Of a stretch of 64,000 nucleotides of DNA, positions 23,761-36,463 are shown in pieces. Both the position numbers and the translations under genes were made by a program. Every line of letters begins with the position of its first letter. Position 1 is the first letter of the stretch. The notes beneath the pieces are model-generated. The model was not told the origin of the DNA. It did not search any database and worked only from the letters and a program-made list of their open reading frames with translations. Source of the stretch: Selaginella tamariscina (Eukaryota > Streptophyta > Lycopodiopsida > Selaginellales > Selaginellaceae); contig PUQB01000005.1 of NCBI GenBank assembly GCA_003024785.1, positions 1,376,717-1,440,716 of the forward strand, in the 5' to 3' direction.

Positions 23761-26700
23761 GACCTCTTCCATTTGCAATCAGTGGTTAATTATTATCGCT
23801 TAAACAATATACTCTCTTTAAATAGCTCTCTTCAATGCAAATTATGAAAATTGTTAATTAAACACTCTTCGCAACGTCACAAAAGATTTGAATAACTATT
23901 AAAATTTGTAATATATTTAAATGATATATTACGAAATTTTTATTTATATAATATTACCTCGGAGATGTTCCTAGGTTTTAGGCCACCGTCTGTTTTTAAC
24001 ATCTCACGTTCTTTGATAGTCCAAGCATTCACACTTCACAAACATTTAATTTTACAAAAAATTCTTATTCTTACTATATATATATTGTACATATGTAGCT
24101 TGTGTGTGTGTGTGCGCCTCAATAATATATAAGTAAATGTTAAAGATTTAATGATTTAATGAGGTAAAGTTATTTCTAAATATATTATGATTAATAAAAA
24201 TAATGAAGTAATACTTACAAATAACCTAATACAAAAGCTTTTTTTAAACTTGCGTCGTGTATGTGCCGTTCAAATTGAAAAAGAAAATTAAAAAAAAAAT
24301 AATAATCTAAAACTATTAATTAAGATGCAGACATTAAAACATCACGTCATTATTATTTATAATAAAACTACTTATATTTCTTATATGTATATTATGTGTT
24401 GTGTGTGTGTGAAAACTTTAATTTGAATTACAAAAAAAAAGAAACGCATTCAACATATCAACTAGCACAAATATATACTTTTGTATTATATATATGCATA
24501 TGTATATGTTTATCTATATAAGTTTAGAATAACTTATTTTTTCATAGTGATAAGTAATAATCAAGTCTATTATTATTTATTTATAAATTAAGTTACTACT
24601 TATATATTAAAATAATTTAAGAATAATCATAAAAGAATATATAATTGTTTAAGAACAAATTGTTTGGGACACACATCCAGATTAACACATATAAGAACAA
24701 CTAAAATAGTTAATGAATTAATCAACATTCAGAAAATATATTAAAAGTTTATTGATCACGGCATTATATATATTAAGAGATTATGAGGCGTAGATTCAAC
24801 GGGTGGAATGTGGGACGATCGAAAATTGGTGTACCCACAGTTCCATTAAGTGTGTCAAGAGAGCTTAATAGCTAAGTAATGATAGATGAGTTAAAAATAT
24901 ACCTTATTTGTTCGTAGTAATCACGTTTATGTTTACTTAATTATTCATAACTTAAGTTACCAATTATATTTCAATATATTTAAGAATAATCGTAAAAGAA
25001 TATATAATTGTTTAAGAACAAATTGTTCGAGGATTCGCATCCAGGTTAACGCATGTAAGAACAAGTAAAATATTTTATGAATTAAAACAATATTCATTAA
25101 ATACATACATACATACATTAATTATAAAAATATACCTTTTTAAACTGAAAGACAATGCTGGTGCAGATTACCAACTTTCGACTTTGAAATCAATTGTAAT
25201 TTTACTTTACTTAATAGTATAATTGCTTTTGGGACCTGCTAAAGGACACCCCCTTTTGTTATACGCATTTTGACAATTAAATTAGAAAAAACCTTTCAGA
25301 TAATGCATTTTATTTATTCACATGATTTGCTACATATAAAGTTTTTTATACATGTTTTATCCTTTGTTTTTAGTTCATTCATTAATTAAAAGTAACTATA
25401 ACAAAGGGGTGTCTATACATGTGTATACATGAAATGCGTTAATCCTAACTTTTTTTATTAATTTAAATCTTCAGAATGAACCATATAGTGTATATCAATT
25501 AAACTGATATATATATTTCTAATGAAATTTTTTCTTATTCTTTCTTATTAGCATGACTTGAAACATATTAATAATATGCATAGTAATTAGATAATATTAA
25601 TATTAGTCATGTATATTTATTTACAATATATTAATATGCACATTGGTGGAGTCTCGAACTGTGTTCGGAATTGATATTTAAATTTTACAAATGTTTGATA
25701 TGTATATAATTGAATGGGCAACTCTTTCACATTGCATATCCCAATACCTTCTTGAATACACTAGATATGTCTTTATATACGTGTGCGTATACATACATTG
25801 TGAGTACGTGTATACAGATATGCAAATATAAAAGTTCTAGTAGTTTGTAGTTTTTAAAACACTGTGTATGGATTAAATGCATACAATACACACACATGAG
25901 ACAAATGTATGCGTATTTGAGCCTCATGCTTTTATAAAGATAAATACAATTAGAAACTTTTAAAATACAAAACATTTATAACACCTCAAGATTTTAATAC
26001 TTGTATAATTAAATTAATATATTTAAATGAACTTCCTGGATGAACTTAGCTGCTGAAGGTCTCCGCTTTAATGGCTTAATTGTGAATCATTCAAAAAAAA
26101 TATAACATATCACGCACACACACGCACGGACGTACAAGAGTTGTTTAGCTTATCTATACATAATATAGAGTTCACACACAAAGAAAACAAACTGGGACAT
26201 ACTCAGGTAAATAAATGTCAAATGTCAATGCAAAATATATATATACATTAGATGCAAACACACTAGGTGATTCTTTTCATACCTTCACTGAACCACAAAC
26301 TTATAAAACAAACTACATTAAATATAAATTGGAAACTTGAAATTAGAAACTGGAAACAACCCGTTTGAAGTAATTTAAATTATGTATAATTTAGTTTAAT
26401 AATGATTTAACCTGCCATTTTCCTTAATCCATTTCGTTTTGAGCTTTGAATTATGTATAATAAAGGTTCACACTTGCGGTTACCTTTTATATTTTTTTTC
26501 TTAACGTAAACATAGCAACTTATTCATTACATAAATTAAGGTGAATTATATAGGAATATTTTATTTATAGTCTAATTGTTAAAGATATATGTAATAAATA
26601 TATAATTTTCACACACCATGCATGGTGTTAAAACAGCAGGTATTGCGTTTTCAAGGTTATACTTTACAAATATGTTTAGAATAATATGTTCATGTATACA

Positions 26701-26965
26701 CACATTCAAAAGCGCATTTTTAACAAAACAGACGTCAGTTTGTGTAAACTATAAATATTTTATATGTTTTTAATTACTGTCTCTAAGTTTATTTTAATAA
26801 AAAGTTGACTGCATTGTCCATTTAAATACTGAGTCATGACTATCATTTTAAATTGACAATGTAGTCAGTTTAACAATGCTCTTTAATAATAAGAGATATA
26901 TATGCATAAATTATAGAAATTATATAAACAGCAAATATATATTCAGAATTCTCTCTCTTTCTCTA

Positions 26966-27016
<51 letters not shown>

Positions 27017-27676
27017 CACAGCACTTGGGGATAATCATGAGGTTAATGTATTAAACAAGGTTTTTGGCAAATCTTATAAAACAGCACTAAAATAAAGAGG
27101 ATGTAAAATTTAATACTCAATTTAATCTCTTTTTAAAAAAAATCCAAATGTTATCTATATACAGGATTAAAAGAATTAAATTTACGTAAATTATGTAAAA
27201 CATAAACATTTTATATGTTTTTAGCTCTTTTTAAGTTCATAAATATATTCGTAGTAAAATTTTAAGAAATTCAACTTCAATTCTTTTTTCAAATTCGAAG
27301 TTTATATTTGATCGAAAAGCAGATACTCTTTATTACTAATAATAGACACATACATAGTTATAAATGTGTATTGGTTTCAAAAAACAAATAAAATACATAA
27401 TTCTTAAGAATATCTAGGCCAACCTTATAAAACAGTAAATTAGTGTTTTTATAAAGAACTTTGAATTATTTATAGCTTAATTTAATAATGACTTTTTATA
27501 TGTTTTTCCATTTTTAAATGAAAGTATTCATATTTGATTTAATGAAGAAAATAACATAAAGGGGCTTTATGTTTGATGTATACATATATATTTAAACAAA
27601 ACGAAAAATAAAATTAAACTTTACGTTTAGGTAAGGGTAAAGTTACGAATCAAGCTATAAAATATACATAGATACC
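23761..27676. other. Long AT-rich gene-free stretch
   Basis: About 3.9 kb without a credible gene on either strand. It holds a diverged direct repeat (listed separately) and a CT/CA microsatellite at 26950-27013. A short non-AT-rich patch at 24781-24840 has no recognisable content. Confidence 0.6.
24535..25110. repeat. Diverged direct repeat of about 210 bp
   Basis: 24535-24745 and 24895-25110 share a run of matching sequence, including GTAAAAGAATATATAATTG (CATAAAAGAATATATAATTG in the first copy), GTTTAAGAACAAATTGTT and a following CATCCAG/ATTAAC or CATCCAG/GTTAAC. The copies are about 360 bp apart. Probably a local duplication of non-coding DNA or two copies of a small element. Confidence 0.6.
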
Positions 27677-27713
27677 TGTGTGTGTGTGCGCGCGCGCGCG
27701 CGTGTGTGTACGT
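27677..27713. repeat. Alternating purine-pyrimidine tract (TG)n(CG)n(TG)n
   Basis: An unbroken alternation of about 37 bp with a central CG run of about 17 bp. CG alternation has the strongest known tendency to form left-handed Z-DNA. The tract lies about 730 bp upstream of the LPEAT2-like start codon. Pure CG runs are striking in such AT-rich DNA. Confidence 0.85.
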
Positions 27714-27799
27714 CTGTATATGAATTTATAAGTTATTGCTATCAAATTATAAACGGTAAAAACTCTATATAACAGAATTAAAGACTTAATTAAAAATTA

Positions 27800-28438
27800 A
27801 TCGCTTGCGAACTTTAAACATTAATGTTACGATAGATTTAAAAATTAACAAAGGTGCTAATATTATGACCGGTGTGACCGGCATCTGCGTCTCGATATTC
27901 GCTGCCATTTGGACACCTCACAACCCTCTTGTTTTCCCGTCGCGGCAGCTGGAAGGAAGAACAGTTGCTTTGGAAGGTGTGCGCCTTCCGATACGCTCAT
28001 AGTATGGTGTTCTTCCGGTTGTTACATCGCATTTTTTGAGCATCCACACATCTTTTCTAAAGATTATCAAATTCTCTATTTTCTTCTCTGTTCTGAGTTT
28101 GATTTTGAGACATTTGGGGGAAAATCCGCATTCTTGGAGTAAAAATCCGACATTTCTTGTGCGAGCGGATTCTGTGGCCGGTTGCGCCTTTGGGAGATTT
28201 GCGCCTTCAATCCGCCTCTGATAAAGCGCGTCGATTTCTTTTTGGGTGTGCTCTTGATAAAAATCCTTTTTCTCTCTCTGTTCTTGCCATTCTTTCGGGC
28301 TGCACTTCTTGATCCTCATCTTCCTGCCGATTTCACATTTTTTTGAAAAAAACAGTCCCCCTTCGTTTCACTTCTGAGAAAAAATCGCATTTCTCGAGTA
28401 AAAATCCATTTTTTATTGTGCAGGAGGGATAATCAGCT
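27800..28438 (+). promoter_or_regulatory. Promoter and 5' leader of the LPEAT2-like gene
   Basis: GC content rises from about 27860. Two similar segments (28118-28163 and 28376-28423), each with GAGTAAAAATCC and a downstream TTGTGC, form a direct repeat in the leader. The second ends in TTTTTTATTGTGCAG, a good splice acceptor 17 bases before the start codon at 28439, so a 5' leader intron is likely. I could not fix its donor. Confidence 0.45.
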
Positions 28439-31400
28439 ATGGAGGACGGAAGCAAGCAAAACGGCGTCCCTCAGCTCGGTAGGTTTCCATCGATTGGTCC
28501 GGAACCAGAGGTGAATCCATTTGAGAGCGAGGACTTCGATTGTTCCCCGGCCGAGATTCTGAAGACGTTCCTGATGCTGCCCCTGTTCTTCATCCGAGCA
28601 GTAATTTTGCTAATCGCATTGATCTTCGCCTACTGCTCCGTGAAGATCGCCCTCATCGGCGTGGTCGATCCGCTATACAAGCCGTTCTCGCGATGGCGTA
28701 GGACAGCCTTATGGCCACTGAGATTTTGTGCACGGATCGCAATGTTCTCGTTCGGTTACGTGTGGATTTCTGTCAAGGGGAGACCGGCTCCCAGACACGA
28801 GGCCCCATTGTTGTGTGCAATCATATGTCGTTTCTTGATCCTGTCTACATTTTCTTCTCCCACATGCCTGTTATCGTCAGTGCCAAGGAGAATGCACAGT
28901 TGCCCATTGTCGGTGTTTTCCTCACTGCCCTCCAGGTACTATGAATATGGTATACATTTTATTATGTTCTACATATCTTGTGTGTGTGCGAGAGCGAGAG
29001 AGAGAGAGCGTAGTTGTACTAAACCATCGATTTTATATGAGTTACGCACTTATGCACTTATACATTTATCTGCTTGTTTTACAAACAGATCATTCCCGTG
29101 GACAGAACTTTGCCAACTTCAAGAAAGGACGCTGCTGCCCAAATAAAAAGACGGGCAATCGATAACAAATGGCCCCATATTCTTATATTCGCGGAAGGGA
29201 CGACAACGAGCGGGAGAGCTCTGATCTCATTCAAGACAGGTGTGTGTGTGTGTGTGTGTGTGTTCCAGAATATATTGCTGTGTAGCTTTTATCACGTAAT
29301 ATATAAACATGTATTTCGGAACAGGTGCTTTTGCCCAAGGTCTCCCCGTTCAGCCTATGTGTATACGTTATCCCCACAAGCACGTCAGTCCCGCGTGGGT
29401 CAACCGTAGTCTGCCTTATCTCATATTTCGCCTGATGACTCAAGTCGTGAACTTCATGGAGGTATGCTCTCTCTCTTTGTCCGTCTCTCTCTCTCTCACA
29501 CACGCACGCACGCACGCACACGTACACAATGAATCATATCAAAATGACAAAACACACAACACAAGTAATTCCGAACTGGTTAATATGTATAATTATATAT
29601 ATCCTATAACTAACTATATGGTGAGTATGCGTGTGAGCATGCGTGTTTTTGTACATGCTATCTAACTATAGAAAGACGTCTATGTATATATATGTTTATA
29701 TTAAGTGTTTTACTTGGATTACGATTGCTATTACGGTTTATATAGCTGTACTAATATATACCGTGTGTTCCTTACGTTTACTTCTCATGTTTGTGAGCGT
29801 TGTATGCTAACATATATATGTTTGCATTGAGTGTTAGTCTTCGTTTACGTTACGTATTGCGGTTAATGTACCTATGCTAATATAAGTATATATTTTTGCA
29901 CGTATGTATAAATTTATATATATATTCCTTTTGTTGTATGTGTGTATGGCTAATCTACAACATACCTATTTATGAGAACTTTTCCACTCAATTTATACAT
30001 TATTTTACAGATAAAGTACCTGCCAGTAGTCGAACCAGAAACAAGGGATTTCAAGGACCCTCGACATTATGCAGAGAGAGTGAGAAAGATGATGGCTTCA
30101 GCACTGGGAGTTCCATGCACAGACCACTCCTTTTTGGACATGAAGCTTGCAACGACTGCTCGCAGGCTAAGTGAACCGCCAGAGCACCTTCCCGAATTAA
30201 AACGACTAGAGAAGTTGTTCCATATCGACTACGAAACCGCTGAAGCCTACGTGAAAAAAATTCAGTTCCATGGATACTAACCACAGGTAAACAAGCACAC
30301 GCACACGCACACACTCAGTCATGCCTGTACATATAATTGCTGTCTAATGCGTATGTATATTATAATATACATAAGCCTGTTAGGATATAACTTTGTCTCA
30401 TTATATTCTGCAGTATATAATACTCTTTATATACCATTTCTACAGATATTCTGCCAAATGTACTCCTAGAATAATGTTCGGGATGTGTTTTATTTGCTCT
30501 CACCAATATATTAACTTTTTCGATTATAGTCGAGATTGTTTTTAATCTCGTTATATTTGCAAACATTTATTGTTACATCCTGGTATAATCAACGTTTTGT
30601 ATTTATTTGCATTCCATGTCTGTAATACAATTATTTGAGGTTTTGTTAAATCTTATAGTGGGATTTGCACATTGACGACTTCGTCAAGGCTTTGGATCTT
30701 CCACTTACACCTCAAACAGTTCAAGTGTTCCATTTATTTGACACGTCTGAGAAAGGCTACATCAATTTTAGAGAGGTAAATCCTTACATTCGCGCGCGTT
30801 TGCATACACAAACCCTCAGACATATGTACACACATATAAACATACATATAGATCCTCTTATATGTGTTTTTGTTGAGATACATAGTGCATATGTATATAT
30901 ATAGCTTCTAACATGTTTGCTTGCTTAAAGTTCATGGCAGGTTTGGCGTTTATTTCAAAACACACAGCGTTTGCTTCCACCATTGAGGCTGCGTTTGATG
31001 CGTGTGATCTAGATCAAGACGGGTTCTTATCCAGACAAGAAGTTGAGCAGGCGCTAGTGCGAACTTTTCCAAGCTTGGAGCCCTCCCAGGTATATATAAA
31101 TAATAGATATAATATATACATACATAGTATATGTGTGTATGTATGTGAGTATTTATATCTATTAAACGTGGATGGATTCATATGTGTGTGTGTTGCGTGT
31201 GTTTCTATATGATATGTATTTTGTAGGCAAGTTAGTACATATTATATATGTGCTATACATGTTTTTTCGTGGCAGAGATGGATGTGTTAATCTGTGTGTG
31301 ATTCATGTATGGATCCCTTTGTATATATACATCTATTCTACATTTATGGATCAGTATATATGCATATACATACAGGCCTCTTTCGTATATATAAGTATCA

Positions 31401-31488
31401 ATGTATTCAGAATCATTCTGTATACACGTGGAGAATGGGCAAACATTGTGTGTGCGTGCTTCGACACGTTCCATACGTATAATATGGA

Positions 31489-31524
<36 letters not shown>

Positions 31525-31697
31525 CGAGTTACATGTACCGCGTATTGCAGTTTGAGAGGCTTTTTAGGAGCTTGGATATGGATCGAGACGGTGTGATAAG
31601 CTGGAATGAGTTTAAGCGTTTTCTACAATTGAACCCTGAGTATCTTGCTGTTATTATGGCTGCTTATCCGAATCTTCTGGAGCCCCCTGCCCAGTAA
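28439..31697 (+). CDS. LPEAT2: Lysophospholipid acyltransferase with EF-hands, LPEAT2-like (7 exons)
   Basis: Exons: 28439-28935, 29089-29239, 29325-29461, 30011-30286, 30659-30775, 30931-31089, 31551-31697, giving about 494 residues (Arabidopsis LPEAT2 is 539). Membrane segments lie at about residues 35-75. Acyltransferase motif I is NHMSFLD (H-x4-D, about residue 129), motif III is AEGTTTSG, and a downstream IRYPH block is present. Two canonical C-terminal EF-hand loops are DLDQDGFLSRQE and DMDRDGVISWNE. Family role: acyl-CoA-dependent re-acylation of lysophosphatidylethanolamine and related lipids at ER or Golgi membranes. The EF-hands suggest calcium binding. Three single-base discrepancies break the frame as written, all in homopolymers: C4 at 28803-28806 (one short), A7 at 30254-30260 (one extra), G3 at 30660-30662 (one short). 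The perfect conservation around them argues for assembly error. Confidence 0.9.
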
Positions 31698-32750
31698 AAT
31701 GCTCTTGTTTATTTTTTCGAGGTAAATTATTTGATATATATACATCATATAAAAATACACTGTATACCCATTCTCCACGCGTCCCATACACTTGTCAGCT
31801 ACATGTTTTTACATTTTATACATGTCCAACGAGGTGTAAGTAATCCCAATATGTGTGTGTGTGTGTGTGAGTGAGTGAGTGAGAAAGAGAGAGAGAGAGA
31901 GGCATATAATGTATTAAAATATACTTCATATGGTTCTAGGCATAAAAAATACTAAACAAGAATTCAAACACAGCTTGTCTCCCCAGTAGATACTCATGCC
32001 ATGTGCATGCGTGCTTATAATATTGTTATTATGCTCGTATATACATTTGCACATCACATTATATGCATATAGCGTGTTGTGTGTGTGTGGTGTTTTAAGT
32101 GATATAGAAGTTTTGAATTTAAATATATACATGTGGAACTTTAATTAAAATTAAACTTCATACATTATTAATTTATAATTCATGATATTTAATTTTAAAA
32201 CATAATCAATAAAAAATATATTGAGTTATATTAGAACTTATGACATTTACTAACATTGCATTATTTATGATAATTTACTAAGTATTAAAATTGAATAGTA
32301 TCTTGTAATTTATATGTTTAATTGATAATTTAATTCCTAATAATTAAAAATAAATCACAAAAGTTTAATTTAGGTTTATATTAAACTTTTTTATAAATTT
32401 AATTTTGAAATATTAATAAAATGTAAATAGGTTATGGTTAGTCGTTTACTGTGAAAAAATGTTTTCTTGTTTTAGTTATTTATCTTTTTTTTTTATAGAG
32501 AGATGCATGTTGGTAATGTAATGCTTATAAAGATGGATACATTGTGTCAACTTTATATATTTCATATTAAATTGTTCCAAAATCACTAAAAGATATATGA
32601 GAATAAACTCATTGAAAGTCTTATCTTTTAACATATAATTTACAAACATACATATATATTGAAATTAAATTATTAGTAATATGTATGATTATTAGTTTTA
32701 AAATAAAATCTACACACAACGTATTAAGGTAAGTTTTTTAAAGTTTTAAA
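31698..32750. other. Spacer downstream of the LPEAT2-like gene
   Basis: AT-rich DNA with a GT/GA microsatellite at about 31850-31900. No gene is visible. The polyadenylation site is not identifiable. Confidence 0.5.
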
Positions 32751-33650
32751 CCATCAAGTATAATTTAATTTCATTTTGATACATATACATTATATCTGTA
32801 AAAATATTATAGATGTGCAAAGTTAAAATATGGTAATTATTCATGTGTTGTAAAATACTCCTAAGAGATCTTGAAAGAAAATAAATGTGTCTTTTTTTTA
32901 ATTTAAGCATTGTGTATATGTGTGTGTGTGTTGTATTATATATAAATTAATTAGTCCAATTATAAATAGTACATATATAAATATTTATTTATTTTCATTT
33001 ACCTTACTGGATTGTCCATAAAAAATGTACTAAATTTAAGTGTATTTTTTTGTTCTGTACTTAATGATATGTTTAATTATTCTAATTATAATTCAATAAT
33101 AATGTATTAATTTGAGTCTTATTCTATTAATTAATAATTTTTTCTTATATAAATAATTTGTTTGAGAGAGAAATTCTTTATTACTATATATACATTATGA
33201 ATTTAATTATTTGTTATTTTTGATCAAAATTTTTGTTATAAAGAAACAATGTATAAGTGTGTATATACATTCAACATCTTTATTGGAAATAACAAATAAT
33301 TAAATTCATAATGTAGATATAGAACCTCTCTGTGTGAAACAAATTTATATAAAAACCAATTTTATACATTATTATTGAATTATAGCTAAAATAATTAAAC
33401 ATATCATTAAGTACATAGAAAACCAAAAAATACATTATATCTATACATATATATATATATATTTGAAAGTACGATGTTAATAAAACTTTATAAGTGTAAT
33501 AAATTAAATATAAATTGGATATGAAGTAAACTTCCACACACATATATACATATTATTTTATATATATTTGTACTTATTAAACATCAAACGTAAATCAAAT
33601 ATTGCAATCAAAAATTCATAATTATGTATAATTTAATATGTAAAGTAGCT
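32750..33650. repeat. Dispersed repeat family R, copy 1, left part
   Basis: Aligns by eye to 60915-61850 and, in its middle, to 63390-64000. Shared landmarks are TTTCATTTTGATACATATACA, AAGAAAATAAATG, GATATGAAGTAAACTTCCAC and ACACATATATACATATT. The sequence contains a long foldback (listed separately). The family resumes at 37015, so copy 1 is interrupted by inserted DNA. Confidence 0.7.
33036..33436. repeat. Long inverted repeat (foldback) inside family R copy 1
   Basis: Left arm at about 33036-33220 and right arm at about 33278-33436 are reverse complements with moderate divergence. For instance GTACTTAATGATATGTTTAA on the left is answered by TTAAACATATCATTAAGTAC on the right, and ATTATGAATTTAATTATTTG by CAAATAATTAAATTCATAAT. 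The central spacer is about 57 bp. The same arms occur at 63440-63840. No coding is seen, so a foldback/MITE-type element is a reasonable guess. Confidence 0.75.
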
Positions 33651-33977
33651 TTAAGACACAAACACGACATTTAATTGTTTGGACACAAACACAAAACACA
33701 TAAATAGGGGGGTCAATATTAGAAAATGTGGAAATGAAATCCGCTTTTTTTAAGTTGAGGTTAAGGTGGATATTAGTTGAGGGCTAGGAGCGAAATCACC
33801 CCCCGTCTCTCAGGTACCCTAGTTTTTTATGGTGAAAATTGGCAGATTTCAGAGACAAATTTGGCTGATTTGAGAGACTCACAATGGCTGGACGCTCTAT
33901 TTGAGCATTTGACAGCATCCCTCTCTTTGTAACCTCTCACAGCAAACCCTCAAATTCAACATCACCATTGTTGAAAG

Positions 33978-34790
33978 ATGTCCAAGGCCTCTGCTACACC
34001 CAAAAAGCGCATGGCTGGCACTAAGCAATCTGCAACCACCGTGCCTGCCAAGTCTCACCTATTAGACTCTGACTACTTCTGCATTGTCTCTTGGTTATGT
34101 GATCAACAAAACTTTGAAAGCATTTATGGTGTGAAGGGAAGTACCAAGGTGGGAGGTGCCAATAAGACAAAAAAGGCTGGGTTTGAAGCCCTTGCGCTGG
34201 CAGTCAACAGGAACATAAAGGCAGGTTGAAGACCGACCATAAGTCCATAGCTGGCCGCCTGAGGACATACAAGAACAACTTCCAAAAGGCACTTCAAACA
34301 GAGGAGCAGACAGGCTTTGGGGTGACAGAAGAGGACAGGCACAATGGGATATACACCATTGAGCAGAAGCTCAACCTCATATGCCCACATTTTGAGAAAA
34401 TGAGGGCCTTATTTGGTGGCAATCCCACCGTTAGGCCCAGATCATCCTGGACTCCTTGGTGTCTGACAGAGAGGAGGAAGACGACATCGACGGTGTGTCT
34501 TTGGTGTCAGAATGGGAACCGGTTACGGAACTGGTTGAATCTTCGTCTGGCACCATTCCACTGGATGCCGAGGTTGTCCCTAGTTTTTGGCCGGAGAGTC
34601 CTATGTCCAGTCAGCCTGCTGCCTCCCAACTGGGAACCAAGATGGATGAGGCTCTCGCTACCCCGCTTGTTGCATTGGCCGTCTCCGTCCCGTCCCGTGC
34701 CCCTGGCCCCCTGACACGCCAGCTACCACGGAAGCCTTGCAGGATGCGTTTGGCGAAGAGGATGTTCCGCCACTTCCACCCTCACTAGAG
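33978..34790 (+). pseudogene. Harbinger Myb/SANT-like accessory protein gene (frame-shifted)
   Basis: The first frame, from the Met at 33978, has WLCDQQNFESIYGVKGSTK, a helix-rich region typical of the DNA-binding protein that partners Harbinger transposases. It ends at 34229, while the similarity continues in another frame from about 34222 (KSIAGRLRTYKNNFQKAL, then YTIEQKLNLICPHFEKM). A third frame from about 34456 is acidic and serine-rich, like the usual tail of these proteins. Two frame changes are therefore implied. The partner proteins are needed for transposase nuclear import and end recognition in studied Harbinger elements. Confidence 0.7.
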
Positions 34791-35369
34791 GACAACGTGG
34801 GCAACAAGGCAGATGGCTCGGAGGCTGAAACCAAGAAGCACCGGGATCAAGTGCAACTCGGCCTAGAGACAAAAGGAAGGCCCCTCCCTCCCTCCAGACT
34901 GCAGTAAAGGTGCGGCTGGCTTTTCGCAGGCTTTCAGCGAGGCAGCAGTGGCCAAGGCCAAAAGCCATAAAGGAAGTGAAGGAGATAGAGGTTGCATTTC
35001 AAAAGGAAAGGTGAAAAAGTAGTTGAGCAAGAGAGAATGAAGTTGGAGAGGGAGAAGTGGGAGGTGGAAAAGAAGAGGCTGGAGACAGAATATGAGGAGA
35101 CACGTAAACAAAGCGCGCGCGTCATGTTAGTTGCGCTGAAGCGGGAAATAGCCCCGAGGATATAGCAAAGTTATTGCAATTATTAGGACAATCTAATATG
35201 CACATTTAAAGCGGCAAAAATGCCTTTTGCATAGTTTATTTCCAAGGTCTTTTCTTGAATCTCTTCCCTTCGACTGACACCTAGCAAAGGCCTAGGATCA
35301 TTGTCTAGCAGCTCGCTTTCCGGGGTCTCCTCCTCAAAAAGCTCAGCCCTAGGATTCCTAGCTAGGCCA

Positions 35370-36463
35370 ACATGTTGTGCAGGACGATGCAGTCACCCAT
35401 CTTTGGATCCTCAGAGCCCGAGTTCAACGGTAGCCTGAGCTGGAGCTCCACCTGCCTTTCAGCACGCCGATGCAGTGCTCATTCCTGACACGAGATTGAA
35501 CCAAGCAATAATTAAATTTTGCATTCTTTAGAAAGAGGGCAGCGGAGAGCAGTAGCACGGTACAACCGTGCTAGACTGGCCATAGGCAGAGTCTGCAAGG
35601 ATATACCCGGGGAGGAAGTACCTATTTGGCCTCTTGTATAGGTCGTAGTCTTTGTAGATTGTGGCATCGTGTGCTGAACCCGGCCAACCGAAGTGGAACC
35701 CTGTGACACGGTGATCATTGTCACAGACCACTTGCAGCTTGAGTGAGTACCTGTGCTTCCTGTCAAAGTAGGCTTGCCCATTCTGTCCGGGTTTCTGGTG
35801 AAGTGGCAGCAAGGTGCCATCCACAAACCCAAAGACACTTGGGGAAACCTTATGTCTGGAGCACCGTAGAAATTTTCCTCTCTGCGAGTAGTGTCCGGCC
35901 AGCTGACCCACTCCTTTCGCATTAAGCAAAGTGCTTTGATAACTTGCGTTGTGTAAAGCACAACCGTTCCTTTGCCGACACCGAAGGTCCTCTGTGCCGT
36001 TTGCAAGGCAGCATCGTTGTTGTAGCTGCCAAATCGCATCAGGCAGACGGCTGCCTGGTACATGACAATAGCCTGTGGGCATCAACTATTGCTGTGGAAC
36101 ATGGGTGAGGCTCTAGGAGAGCAACAAGCACCCGAAAGCCTTTGTAAGTGGTCAAAGGTGCTGCTTGAACATGAGAGGAGGCTGCGACATTAGGTAATTG
36201 AGGAGGAAGTCATGGCTCTTGGGAATCAGGTTCTGTCAGTCACATATCTAGAAGTTGCACCCAGTCATGTAGCTTGCATAGGTCTTCAAGCTCGCTGTCC
36301 TCATCCTCCAGGAAGGTGAAGGCGATGGTGGTCTTGAGCTCAAAAAGGAAGTGACGTTTAACAGACGCTTTTGGCATAGTTCTATGTGATATATGAGATG
36401 TTCACGTAGGGCGGCAGCAATAGAAATCTGAGAAAATTGAGAGCAGTTTGCTGCGGATTTCAC
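35370..36463 (-). pseudogene. PIF/Harbinger DDE transposase (frame-shifted)
   Basis: Minus-strand reading gives the three catalytic landmarks in order. First Asp: GFVDGTLLPLHQKPG. Second Asp: YILADSAYG, preceded by FHFGWPGSAHDATIYKDYDL. Glu: RVRNEHCIGVLKGRW near 35490. N-terminal parts (AQRTFGVGKGTVV, the helix region that precedes the catalytic domain) are read in the neighbouring frame between 36063 and about 35850. At least two frame changes are implied, and the start of the gene (about 36463) is uncertain. This class cuts and pastes the element and makes 3-bp duplications, in agreement with the AAT seen at the ends. Confidence 0.82.

Noticed and set aside
25727-25975. 82-codon minus-strand frame in the gene-free stretch
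   Set aside because: Composition (Y, C, I, H-rich) follows a TG/CA-rich tract. No domain, splice context or conservation clue.
27918-28319. 133-codon open frame on the minus strand ahead of the LPEAT2-like gene
   Set aside because: It lies entirely within the leader/promoter of a well-supported plus-strand gene, has no recognisable domain, and its residues mirror the T-rich leader as lysine and glutamate.
34723-35125. Minus-strand frames opposite the acidic tail of the Harbinger Myb-like gene
   Set aside because: Leucine/serine/proline-rich shadows of a plus-strand glutamate/lysine-rich coding tail.
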